DNA of 64,000 nt from Saprospirales bacterium (GTDB lineage: Bacteria > Bacteroidota > Bacteroidia > Chitinophagales > Saprospiraceae). Shown here one piece after another: positions 1 to 7,583 of this stretch; position 1 is the first letter of the stretch; every line of letters begins with the position of its first letter. The notes under the pieces are model-generated. The model was given only the letters and a program-made list of their open reading frames with translations. It searched no databases and was not told the origin of the DNA. The stretch lies in assembly GCA_016703765.1 (NCBI GenBank), contig JADJBL010000010.1:89138-153137 (forward strand), written 5' to 3'. The translations under genes and the position numbers were made by a program.

Positions 1-155
1 ATATCCCACCTGTACTGCCGCTAACGAAAGACGAGCAAAACCAGTTCGAGGGCGCTCTGCGCCGCCGCGAACTACGCCTCATCCTTTCCGGAAGAATGAA
101 ACCTTCGGAGGCGGCAGAAATCCGCTCCATTTTCCTCGGAGATGAGGGGAAATAA
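1..155 (+). CDS. C-terminal end of an unidentified protein (partial)
   Basis: An open frame enters from the left edge and closes at the TAA at 153-155. About 50 residues are visible; they are hydrophilic and probably helical, with an arginine-rich stretch (ALRRRELRLILSG) and an ending of SIFLGDEGK. No family can be recognised from this piece. It converges on the next gene, whose stop codon lies only 3 bases further on, so the two genes are tail to tail. It is judged coding because the frame is open to the edge and ends neatly at the neighbour. The function is unknown. Confidence 0.5.
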   Translation, partial: IPPVLPLTKDEQNQFEGALRRRELRLILSGRMKPSEAAEIRSIFLGDEGK

Positions 156-158
156 CTC

Positions 159-2684
159 CTAATCCTTCCTTCCGCTCTTATCGATCTGATGCACGCTGGC
201 CTGTTGGGTGCTCGTCACCACGACATCCTGAATATTCACGTGCTTTGGCGCCCTGGCCATATAGAGAATGATGTCGGCCACATCCGCCGCATTCAGAGGC
301 TGGAAATCCTTGTAGATCTTTGCCCGCTCGGCATCGCCGTCGAAACGAACGAGTGAAAACTCGGTCTCTTCCACATGCCCCGGACAGATCTGGCTCACCC
401 GGATGCCGTGCTGGTGAAGGTCGAGTCTCATCGCCTTGGTCAGGCCATCCACCGCAAACTTGGTGGCACAGTACACATTTCCCTTGGAATAGGCGTCTTT
501 CCCTGCAATCGAGCCGATATTGATCACCATGCCTTTTTGTCTTTCCACCATCCAGGGCGTCACGATTCGGGTGACGTAGAGCAAGCCTTTTAGGTTGGTA
601 TCGATCATCGCCTCCCAATGGGCCAGCTCGCCCTCGTGGATAGGCGAGAGCCCCTTGGCCAATCCGGCATTGTTTATCAAAATATCGACCTGGCGCCAGG
701 CGCCGTCCAGCTCATTCAGGTTTTCGGCAACCTCTTCCGGATCCCGGACGTCGAAGCAGAGGATGCGGACTTTTATCCCGAATTTTTCCTGCAAATGTTC
801 CTGTAGATCCTCCAGTTTTTCCTCCCGCCTACCGGTCAGGATCAGGTCGTAACCGCCCTGGGCAAAGGCCGTGGCAGTAGCCCTCCCGATGCCGGAAGTC
901 GCCCCCGTTATGAGCACGATGCCCTGTGAGTCGGAGGGCGCTTCTTTCTTTTTCTTTTGTTTGGGTTCTTTGACCGGACTGGGCTCGGAGGGCGCTTCCT
1001 GGTCGGCTATCGCGGGAGCTTCGAAAAAGAAGGCCTGGTCGTTTTCCGGGGTTTGCAACTCCGGATTATTGGTTACGGCGTTTTGGTAGGCCAAATGAGC
1101 CTTTTCCAGTTCGCCCAGAGAGTGGTAGATCAAAGCGAGGTCGTAATGCGCGAATGGATGCTCCGGCTGGTATCTGAGCGCTTTGTGCAAGGATTTGACC
1201 CCCTTTTGCGGATTGCCGAGCCGTTCGTATTGCAGCACACCGTATTGGTAATGTGCATCGGCAAATTTTTTATCGGCCTTAAAGGCTTTCCGGAAGTATT
1301 TGGCGGCCTTTTTTTCTTCTCCCTCGAAGTGGGTGTTCAGCAATAAGCCCAGCCGGAAGAGCCCTTTTGAAAAATCGGGCTCCAGGTATACGGCATGTTC
1401 GAAATACTGGCGTGCCTGGCGGTACAGACGGGCCATTTCGGCCAATTCTCCCAGAAGAAACCAGGCCTGCACATGGCCTGGGGCAAAACGCACCAGCTTT
1501 TCGAGCTCCAGGGCGGCCTCCCTCGGGTTGTGGGCATATTGAAGCAGGGCCTGGGCGTAGTGGTAGCGAAGCAACGCGCTTTGCGGATGATCCTCCACCG
1601 CCTGGCTCAGCAGGTTCAAACCTGTGACGAGGTCGCCTTTTTCGAATTGCGATTTAGCGTCTTCCAAAATAGCCCCGGCCTCCTCGGGTTCTTCCACGTT
1701 GGAAATCCCCTCGGCGACCTCCTCCTCATCGCTGTCGTCGTCCTGATCATCGTCCTGATCATCATCGTCCTGATCCAAATCTTCTTCTTCCTCCTCTTCC
1801 ACTTCTTCGGGAACCGCTTCTTCAAAAAGGCTTTCGACTTTTTCGATCTCGGTAGCCTGGTGTTCTATGGGTTCCGGGGCGTCCTGGCCGTCCGAATCGG
1901 CGGACTCGTCCTCAATGCTGGGGGTTTCCGAAGGCGGGCCTCCCAGGGAAGCAATGCCGGGCATTTCATCCCACTCGATTACGGGAGGCGCCTCTTCGTG
2001 CTCTTCTGGCTCTACTTCAACCTCAACTTCAACTTCTGCATCGGGCGCCACGGTGGGTATAATTTCCTCGGGAAGGGTTGCCATTTTCATTTTGGAATGC
2101 CCTTCCTGGAACTGGTTGAGGCGGAAAAACAGCTCCCACTCATTGGCGCTAACCTGCTCCCAGGTATAATGCTTCACCACCCGCAGATGGCGGAGGTATT
2201 CGCCGATCTCGGAGGATACCTGGCGGACGACCCGCAGGGATTCATTGACTTTTTCCTGGTCGTCGGCCTCTTCCAGGTGCCGGCGCTTTTGGCGGAGATT
2301 GATATATTCGTCCTGCCAGAAATTGAGATATTGAATGACGTCTCCAACCCGTTCAAATACGGTAGTAACGGTTTCGGGGTTTTGGCCGGGATATTCCCCG
2401 TCGATCACGATGGAGAGAAGGCGGTTGGAACTGCTCAATTGCTGAACGGTTTCCAGGCCTGCGTACATGCATTGTTCGTCTTTAAGCAGGTTGTCGCTGA
2501 CCAGCAAAACTACCTGCCCCATGCCCGCCAGCAATTTCTTGCTGAATTCACCGGGTTCGGCGACGTCGGCGGAGGAAAGAAGCTCAAAAGAACAGCCCGC
2601 AGGGGTTAAGGCCTCCTGAAGGGAATGTGCTTTTGAGCGGTTATTTTCATGAAATGCTATAAGGAATTGCTTGCTGGTGTCCAT
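159..2684 (-). CDS. TIR-like / TPR / short-chain dehydrogenase fusion protein
   Basis: This 841-residue protein has three parts. Residues 1-200 look TIR-like: a FLIAFHENN opening strand, then VVLLVSDNLLKDEQC, then a helical tail starting FWQDEYINLRQ. The glutamate expected after the Ser-x-Trp-Cys position is not obvious, so NAD-cleaving activity is doubtful. Residues 215-340 are very acidic, including a Glu/Asp run encoded by a short GATGATCAGGAC-type repeat. Residues 340-560 form about six TPR units. After a Pro/Lys linker comes a complete classical SDR domain: TGATSGIG near 593, NNAG near 671, and the catalytic set S725, Y738, K742. The SDR most resembles YdfG-like 3-hydroxyacid dehydrogenases. 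No frame break is seen, and the linker is in frame with both sides. An SDR would normally be a stand-alone enzyme of about 250 residues. The biological role is unknown; a signalling or conflict role is inferred from the TIR-like part only. Confidence 0.8.
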   Translation of the reverse strand: MDTSKQFLIAFHENNRSKAHSLQEALTPAGCSFELLSSADVAEPGEFSKKLLAGMGQVVLLVSDNLLKDEQCMYAGLETVQQLSSSNRLLSIVIDGEYPGQNPETVTTVFERVGDVIQYLNFWQDEYINLRQKRRHLEEADDQEKVNESLRVVRQVSSEIGEYLRHLRVVKHYTWEQVSANEWELFFRLNQFQEGHSKMKMATLPEEIIPTVAPDAEVEVEVEVEPEEHEEAPPVIEWDEMPGIASLGGPPSETPSIEDESADSDGQDAPEPIEHQATEIEKVESLFEEAVPEEVEEEEEEDLDQDDDDQDDDQDDDSDEEEVAEGISNVEEPEEAGAILEDAKSQFEKGDLVTGLNLLSQAVEDHPQSALLRYHYAQALLQYAHNPREAALELEKLVRFAPGHVQAWFLLGELAEMARLYRQARQYFEHAVYLEPDFSKGLFRLGLLLNTHFEGEEKKAAKYFRKAFKADKKFADAHYQYGVLQYERLGNPQKGVKSLHKALRYQPEHPFAHYDLALIYHSLGELEKAHLAYQNAVTNNPELQTPENDQAFFFEAPAIADQEAPSEPSPVKEPKQKKKKEAPSDSQGIVLITGATSGIGRATATAFAQGGYDLILTGRREEKLEDLQEHLQEKFGIKVRILCFDVRDPEEVAENLNELDGAWRQVDILINNAGLAKGLSPIHEGELAHWEAMIDTNLKGLLYVTRIVTPWMVERQKGMVINIGSIAGKDAYSKGNVYCATKFAVDGLTKAMRLDLHQHGIRVSQICPGHVEETEFSLVRFDGDAERAKIYKDFQPLNAADVADIILYMARAPKHVNIQDVVVTSTQQASVHQIDKSGRKD

Positions 2685-2721
2685 CGATGGTCTGTTAAGG
2701 GCTGATGAGGTTTAAAGTTAT

Positions 2722-4047
2722 TTATTTTTCGTCAATAAGACCTTGTAAAAAGTCCTCGAAATCGGCTTTAAAAGCTGGAAACTCGCTGGTGGCAGGCCCT
2801 GAAAACCCGGTGTGAATTCTGCGGATACGGTTTTGCCGGTCCAGAAAAACCATGGTAGGGAATGCATGTATCCCGTTGAACATAGGAAACACCGCCTCTG
2901 TCGTTGCTTTGTCCCTCAAGCCTGCCAGAAGTATTGGATAGGGAATTTGCAGATTTTCCACATACCGGCTCAGGGCGCCCATGGCTTTTTCTTTTTCCTT
3001 GTATCGCTCGAAGGCTACCCCGAAAACCGCAAGGTCCTGCCCGGTATTCCTGGATAAATAATCGATCAGAAACTCCGTCTCATCCCTGCAATTGGGACAC
3101 CAGGTGCCCATGATCTGAATGATTTTAACCTTGTCTTTATAAGCAGGATCCTCAAGCGAAACGACTTTGCCCAAAGGGTCCTCCAGGGAGAAGGCCATGG
3201 TTTGAGCGCCCGGTTTTGTCAGGGTAATGGAATCTGCGTTCGCCAGCTGAAAATCGGGGTTTCGCTTTCCTTCCCAAAGCGCCCGGTAATGGATGCCCGA
3301 GCGGAAACTGCCGATCAGGGAACTGTCGGGCATGATCTTCCCTTCGAATAAGTAGGCATGGGCGCCGTCAAAGCAGGAGAGGTAGAATTTATTCGCCTGA
3401 ACCGTGCCCTCCAGAAAGCGGTAGTCGCCTGTTTCCGTCAAAAAAGTACCCCTCAGGTCGTTTCCCTTCTGGACGAACTCACCAATTGCAGGATATTCCT
3501 CCTCTGTGTCCACTTCAAAGGCGACTTCCCATTTTCCGGTAAGGTCCAAAGCGGGCGTTTTTTTGAGTTCGGTAAACCGGTAACCCTGCCCGAAATGGGC
3601 CACGAAGGGAATGCGATAGTTTTCCTTGTAATTGACGACCCATTCGCCTTCGATCACATCGTTTTCATGCAGGGCTTTGATATAGGAATCATAAACCGGA
3701 AACTCGATCAATAGCGTATCCTTTGCCGTGGCAGGATCTCTTCCAAACCTGATATGGTCCACCCGGATACGCTCCTCGCCGTTGAGGATCTCCAGGTGAA
3801 AGGTCTCCTCGTCGTCGTAAACCACATCGAACAAAAAGGGAAGCTCTCCCTCTGTAACCTCCTCAAACTTCAGGTTGGCAAATTCCGATTCGTCGGGCGC
3901 GGTTACGGGCCCCTGGGTCAATTTCAGCACGCCCCTCCAACGGCCGGGCGCCACAGCGGAGTGCGGATTCTGAACGACCAGACACCCCGTTTGAACCAAA
4001 AGGAGCAGCAGGAAAATCGCGGAGCTAAAGGAGCGATAAGGAATCAT
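2722..4047 (-). CDS. TlpA-like thioredoxin-fold lipoprotein
   Basis: The 441-residue product starts with a lipoprotein signal (LLLLLVQTGC, lipid-modified cysteine near residue 22), so it should be membrane-anchored outside the cytoplasm. Residues 30-270 form a large beta-rich domain with no recognised function, as is common in Bacteroidota TlpA/AhpC-type proteins. Residues 280-435 are a thioredoxin-like domain with the redox motif WCPNC and the cis-proline loop FPTM near the end. The family reduces or oxidises disulfides of exported proteins, or acts in cytochrome maturation; the substrate here is not known. The start is an ATG directly before the signal peptide. It is transcribed in the same direction as the TIR/TPR/SDR gene, 37 bases upstream of it, and may share its transcript. 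Confidence 0.85.
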   Translation of the reverse strand: MIPYRSFSSAIFLLLLLVQTGCLVVQNPHSAVAPGRWRGVLKLTQGPVTAPDESEFANLKFEEVTEGELPFLFDVVYDDEETFHLEILNGEERIRVDHIRFGRDPATAKDTLLIEFPVYDSYIKALHENDVIEGEWVVNYKENYRIPFVAHFGQGYRFTELKKTPALDLTGKWEVAFEVDTEEEYPAIGEFVQKGNDLRGTFLTETGDYRFLEGTVQANKFYLSCFDGAHAYLFEGKIMPDSSLIGSFRSGIHYRALWEGKRNPDFQLANADSITLTKPGAQTMAFSLEDPLGKVVSLEDPAYKDKVKIIQIMGTWCPNCRDETEFLIDYLSRNTGQDLAVFGVAFERYKEKEKAMGALSRYVENLQIPYPILLAGLRDKATTEAVFPMFNGIHAFPTMVFLDRQNRIRRIHTGFSGPATSEFPAFKADFEDFLQGLIDEK

Positions 4048-4266
4048 CGGTGTGGTTTATTGAAAGACGTACCATTAAAAACGGCGGCATTTCGGGGATT
4101 GTTCGTCGCCCGATTCCCGAGCGGCCCGAAAATAGGCAAAATAAGCGAAATCTGGCAGGTCGGATTTGTTCCGTAATGATAATACATTTTACTCAGCCAA
4201 AATTTTCTCATAAATAAAATAATTAAAACTAAAAAACCAACACAAAGTTCCCCTCCCTAACCAATT
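4048..4266. other. Intergenic region upstream of the TlpA-like gene
   Basis: The stretch between the TlpA-like gene and the heptamer repeat holds no convincing gene. It is AT-rich from about 4170 on, which fits the promoter region of the leftward TlpA-like gene. No clear TAnnTTTG box at proper spacing could be settled. Confidence 0.4.
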
Positions 4267-4327
4267 ACTAGTCACCAATCACTAATCACCAGTCACTAAT
4301 CACTAGTCACTAGTCACTAGTCACCAA
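4267..4327. repeat. Tandem heptamer repeat AC(T/C)A(G/A)TC
   Basis: Eight complete 7-base units plus a partial ninth lie end to end between the fmt stop and the TlpA-like gene. The units read ACTAGTC, ACCAATC, ACTAATC, ACCAGTC, ACTAATC, then ACTAGTC three times, then ACCAA. Only positions 3 and 5 vary, and always as transitions. This is a microsatellite that could change in copy number by slippage. It lies downstream of fmt (leftward gene ending at 4332), so it may serve or disturb the 3' end of that transcript. Confidence 0.85.
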
Positions 4328-4331
4328 ACTC

Positions 4332-5234
4332 CTATATCCGTTCAAAAAAAGCCGCAGCATCCATTCTTTTCTTACCCTCCGGCTGTAGTTCGAGGATATT
4401 CAGGTATCCGTCTAGGGTAGCCACTTTCAGGCTCTTTGGGTTTTTGGAAAGAAAGGCGCCGGGAGGGTGTTTCGGAGTTTGGTCATCTATCGTCGTAAGA
4501 AATATTTTCAATTCCTTACCGCCCAAGCGGGTCCAGGCGGCGGGGTAGGGGCTCAGGCCCCGGATAAAATTATGCACCCTGGCCATGGGCTGGGAGAAAT
4601 CGATCTCGCAGGTTTCGTGAAATATCTTCGGGGCCTTGCTCGCCTGTTCGGCGTCCTGAGCTTGCAGGACGTAATTTCCCCGCTCGATCAGTTGAACGGT
4701 TTGGAGCACGGTTTCCGCGCCCAGGATCATCATCCGGTCGTGCAGTTCCCCGGCGGTATCATTTTCGCCAATGGCGATCCGTCGCTGAAAAATGATATCG
4801 CCTGTATCGATTTCATGGCGGAGAAAAAAACTGGTGACCCCCGTCTCTTTTTCCCCTTCGATGATGGCCCAGTTGATGGGCGCCGCGCCGCGATATTTGG
4901 GTAGCAAGGAGCCATGGAGGTTAAAAGTCCCGACCCGAGGCAGGGCCCAGACCACTTCCGGCAACATGCGAAAAGCCACCACCACGGCGAGGTCTGGGCT
5001 GAAGGCCCGCAGCTCCTCGACAAAAGCGGGAGCCTTGAGGTTTTGCGGCTGTAAAACGGGGATACCCCTTGCCAGGGCGGCTTTTTTGACGGCCGATTCC
5101 AAAACCTGCGCGCCACCTCTTCCGCCCATTTTATCGGAAGCAGTCACCACGGCCACTACCTGATAGCCGTTGTCTGCAAGAATATTTAGAGAGGGGACCG
5201 CAAATTCAGGGGTGCCCATAAAAATGATTCGCAT
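4332..5234 (-). CDS. fmt: Methionyl-tRNA formyltransferase
   Basis: The 300-residue product formylates the amino group of methionyl-tRNA(fMet) with 10-formyl-tetrahydrofolate, needed for normal translation initiation. The N-terminus MRIIFMGTPEFAVPSL and the active-site block with SLLPKYRGAAPINWAI and the later GVTSFFL are diagnostic of Fmt. The C-terminal oligonucleotide-binding domain is present (ARVHNFIRGLSPYPAAWT onward) but slightly short compared with the usual 310-315 residues. The ATG start is well placed before the Rossmann beta strand. It stands divergent from the alpha/beta hydrolase gene. Confidence 0.96.
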   Translation of the reverse strand: MRIIFMGTPEFAVPSLNILADNGYQVVAVVTASDKMGGRGGAQVLESAVKKAALARGIPVLQPQNLKAPAFVEELRAFSPDLAVVVAFRMLPEVVWALPRVGTFNLHGSLLPKYRGAAPINWAIIEGEKETGVTSFFLRHEIDTGDIIFQRRIAIGENDTAGELHDRMMILGAETVLQTVQLIERGNYVLQAQDAEQASKAPKIFHETCEIDFSQPMARVHNFIRGLSPYPAAWTRLGGKELKIFLTTIDDQTPKHPPGAFLSKNPKSLKVATLDGYLNILELQPEGKKRMDAAAFFERI

Positions 5235-5265
5235 CTTTGGGTATATTTAGCCGCTGAAGAAGGAA

Positions 5266-5273
5266 CAAACTTA
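5266..5273 (-). promoter_or_regulatory. Candidate -7 box for fmt
   Basis: Read on the minus strand this is TAAGTTTG, matching the Bacteroidota TAnnTTTG element, about 32 bases before the fmt start. A matching TTG element upstream is not clear, so the call rests on one box and its position. Confidence 0.4.
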
Positions 5274-5290
5274 ACCCGATTTTTGCTTTT

Positions 5291-6112
5291 ATGGATACCT
5301 ATTGGCAGCACCCCGAAGGATTCCAGCTGTTTTATAGACATTGGAAACACCCCGCCCCCAAAGCCGTCGTGCTTTTGGTGCACGGGATGGGCGAGCACAC
5401 CGGTCGATACGAGGGCCTGGCCTCTTTTCTGACAGAGCGTTCCATTGCTGTGCTCGGCGCCGACTTGCCCGGTTTCGGGAAATCATCCGGAAAACGCGGA
5501 CATGCCCGGAGTATGGAGACCTACTACAAAACGATTGACCTGGTCAGGGAGGAGATCAACAAGTTGTATCCGGGGGTTCCGATTTTTTTGTTCGGGCAAA
5601 GCATGGGAGGAAATATCGTTCTGAATTACCTGCTCGATCGGAAACCGGATGTTTCCGGAGCCCTGGCTACGAGCCCCTGGATTTTGCTTCAGAAAATGCC
5701 TCCCGCCATCACGGTGGCCATCGCCAGGCTCGTCGTCAAATTATTTCCCGCATTTTCCCAGCCAAACAACCTGGACCCCCGCGATTTTTCGCGCGATCCG
5801 GCGACTATCGAGGCCTACCGGGCAGATCCGCTTGTCCATAACAGGGTTTCAGCGGGCATCGGCTTTGCCCTCCTCAACGCCGGGTTTTTTCTGAATGATT
5901 ACCAGGGCGCGCTTCCCTGCCCGGTTCTGCTCACCCACGGCACAGCCGATGCCCTGACAGACCCCCAAGCCACGGAAGCTTTTGCCAACAGGATCCAGGG
6001 CCCCGTTACCCTCAAACTTTGGGACGGATTATACCACGAAACTCATAACGAACCGGAAAAGGCCCAGGTCCTCGAATATCTGGCAGATTGGATCAACCGA
6101 CACCTCAACTAA
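5291..6112 (+). CDS. Alpha/beta hydrolase, monoacylglycerol lipase-like
   Basis: The 273-residue protein belongs to the Hydrolase_4 / serine aminopeptidase S33-like group typified by monoacylglycerol lipase and lysophospholipase L2. It shows the early strand VVLLVHGMGEHTGRY, the oxyanion-loop region, and the nucleophile elbow GQSMGG with the catalytic serine near residue 106. The acid and histidine are likely in HGTADALTDP and GLYHETHNEP. No signal peptide is present, so it is probably cytoplasmic. Known relatives hydrolyse monoacylglycerols or lysophospholipids; the true substrate is not shown. The following SCP2 gene begins 11 bases after its stop, suggesting one transcript and a lipid-related role. 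Confidence 0.88.
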   Translation: MDTYWQHPEGFQLFYRHWKHPAPKAVVLLVHGMGEHTGRYEGLASFLTERSIAVLGADLPGFGKSSGKRGHARSMETYYKTIDLVREEINKLYPGVPIFLFGQSMGGNIVLNYLLDRKPDVSGALATSPWILLQKMPPAITVAIARLVVKLFPAFSQPNNLDPRDFSRDPATIEAYRADPLVHNRVSAGIGFALLNAGFFLNDYQGALPCPVLLTHGTADALTDPQATEAFANRIQGPVTLKLWDGLYHETHNEPEKAQVLEYLADWINRHLN

Positions 6113-6123
6113 AATCGACTAAT

Positions 6124-6441
6124 ATGACAGCCCGCGAATTTATACTTCATTTACCCACCCGCGTAAAACCGGAAGCCATCGAAGGGATGGAAAGCTTGTT
6201 CCATTTCGATATCGAAGGGGAAGAGGGTGGAGAATTTACGGTTTCCATCCTGAATGGCGTTTGCACAGCCGAAGAAGGCCTCATCGGCGACCCAAAATGT
6301 AAGGTTTCCTCCAGCGCCGAAAATTTTATGGACGTCATCACCGGCAAAACCAACGCGATGATGGCCGTGCTCATGGGAAAGGTCAAAATCACCAACCAGG
6401 GGGAGATGATGAAGTATGCGAAGGTGTTTGGGCTTCTTTAG
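6124..6441 (+). CDS. SCP2 sterol-binding domain protein
   Basis: This is a 105-residue single-domain protein of the SCP2 lipid-carrier fold. Typical features are the central EGEEGGEFTVSILNGVC strands and the C-terminal MMAVLMGKVKITNQGEMMK helix region with GKVKI. The ATG at 6124 is chosen over an upstream in-frame ATG at 6088 because the latter lies inside the hydrolase gene and adds residues not typical of the family. In bacteria these proteins bind lipids or fatty acyl chains. Placement directly after an alpha/beta hydrolase suggests a lipid-handling pair. Confidence 0.88.
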   Translation: MTAREFILHLPTRVKPEAIEGMESLFHFDIEGEEGGEFTVSILNGVCTAEEGLIGDPKCKVSSSAENFMDVITGKTNAMMAVLMGKVKITNQGEMMKYAKVFGLL

Positions 6442-6450
6442 GGGAGATTA

Positions 6451-6507
6451 TAAGTTAATGAGGTAATAAGTTATTGATTTTTAATAACTTATTACCTCAT
6501 TAACTTA
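6451..6507. terminator. Perfect 25-bp inverted repeat between convergent genes
   Basis: Arms 6451-6475 and 6483-6507 are perfectly complementary around a 7-base loop (GATTTTT). The arms are built from short words (TTAATGAGG, TAATAAGTT). It lies between the SCP2 gene and the leftward glycosyltransferase, so it could end transcription from both sides. The AT-rich stem without a GC core makes it atypical as an intrinsic terminator. Confidence 0.7.
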
Positions 6508-6511
6508 TTAC

Positions 6512-7465
6512 CTACAATCGCTGTACGGATTCAATAATATAAAGAGGCCTCTGCTTGATCTCAGAATATATATTCGACAGGTAGATGGACATGATGTAAA
6601 TATTGAAACTCATCGTAGCGAAAAAGATCGAGATCAAGACCACCAGGAATGCCCATCCGGAGAGGGCCTCGTGGTACTTCCCGAGAATATCGTATCCGGT
6701 GAATTTGACCTTGACGGCGTTGACGACCACCACGAGCAGAAAGACCAGCGTGGCGATGAAGATCCAAAAGAGGAGCGAGCGCAGAAAAGTAGTAAAGGAG
6801 GTAATGGCGACCAGGGAGGTCCGGAATTGTTCGGAGAAAGGCTCTCCCGGATCCGGTTGCAGGGGCTCTTCGACGGGGATGGCCGTCGTCCGGTAACCGA
6901 CGAGCGAGTAAATTGCTTTCATATACCGGAGGTTTTCCCGCATACGCAGGATGGAGTTGAGGGCTCTTCTGGAAATGATCCTCGAATTGTGGGCCCTCTC
7001 GTCGATCCGAAGATCGGAGTAATTGCGAAGGATGTAGTAAAATATCTTGTGGAATATTCCCCGTTTCCAGCCACTTTTGCGCTCTTTGGCCTGGAGGTAG
7101 ACGATATCGTTGCCTTCGTGCGCTTTTTCAAAGAGCCGGATCAGGTATTCGGGGCGGCGGCCAAACTGGAACTCGTATAAAATGGCATAGTCCCCGTTGG
7201 CCCGGTCCAAGCCGGCGAGGACGGCGTGGTTCCGGTTGACGGGAGAAGAAAGATTGAGCACGTAAACGTGTTGTTTGATCCCTGGGTCAAGGTCCCCGAT
7301 CCAGTGGTTGAGGTCGCGGATGGGGGTGTTGTTCACCAAAACGATCTCCAGATCCGTAAAATGGGCTGACAACATGGTGTGTACCTGCGTCAGATATTCG
7401 GGCAACAGACCGAATTCTTCGGGGTATTGGACGACGGAAACGAGGCTGATAAAACTGTTTCTCAT
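6512..7465 (-). CDS. GtrB/DPM1-like family 2 glycosyltransferase with two TM helices
   Basis: With the ATG at 7463-7465 the product is 317 residues; an upstream TTG would add eight. The layout is that of polyprenyl-phosphate glycosyltransferases: N-terminal GT-A domain, a connecting region with SRRALNSILRMRENLRYMK, and two C-terminal membrane helices (about residues 225-250 and 265-290). Such enzymes move a sugar from a nucleotide donor to a lipid phosphate. The usual DxD-containing motif (family form like MDADLQDPPE) is replaced here by LYEFQFGRRPEY, so metal-dependent catalysis is uncertain. It is convergent with the hydrolase/SCP2 pair and divergent from the ABC exporter. Confidence 0.8.
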   Translation of the reverse strand: MRNSFISLVSVVQYPEEFGLLPEYLTQVHTMLSAHFTDLEIVLVNNTPIRDLNHWIGDLDPGIKQHVYVLNLSSPVNRNHAVLAGLDRANGDYAILYEFQFGRRPEYLIRLFEKAHEGNDIVYLQAKERKSGWKRGIFHKIFYYILRNYSDLRIDERAHNSRIISRRALNSILRMRENLRYMKAIYSLVGYRTTAIPVEEPLQPDPGEPFSEQFRTSLVAITSFTTFLRSLLFWIFIATLVFLLVVVVNAVKVKFTGYDILGKYHEALSGWAFLVVLISIFFATMSFNIYIMSIYLSNIYSEIKQRPLYIIESVQRL

Positions 7466-7583
7466 GTAGGGGATCGTTGATGTGACCAAAGTAATGAGTT
7501 TACGACAAAAAAATATTCAAAACCAATTGCTAATTTGCCACGTTGGATTTGAAGCAACTTGCAAGGAAGGGCCCTAAACGCTT

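Noticed and set aside
900..1020. TPR-SDR joint as an artefact of a missed stop
   Set aside because: The linker has the same Pro/Glu/Lys style (EAPSEPSP, later EAPSDSQG) on both sides in one frame, so a base error is not needed to explain it; relatives should still be checked.
1395..2609. Long plus-strand frame opposite the TIR/TPR/SDR gene
   Set aside because: It is the mirror of a well-supported protein, is rich in Phe and Leu runs caused by the opposite acidic repeats, and shows no domain.
4267..4327. Heptamer array as an attachment site or replication iteron set
   Set aside because: No integrase, Rep or DnaA-type gene is near, and the unit does not resemble DnaA boxes.
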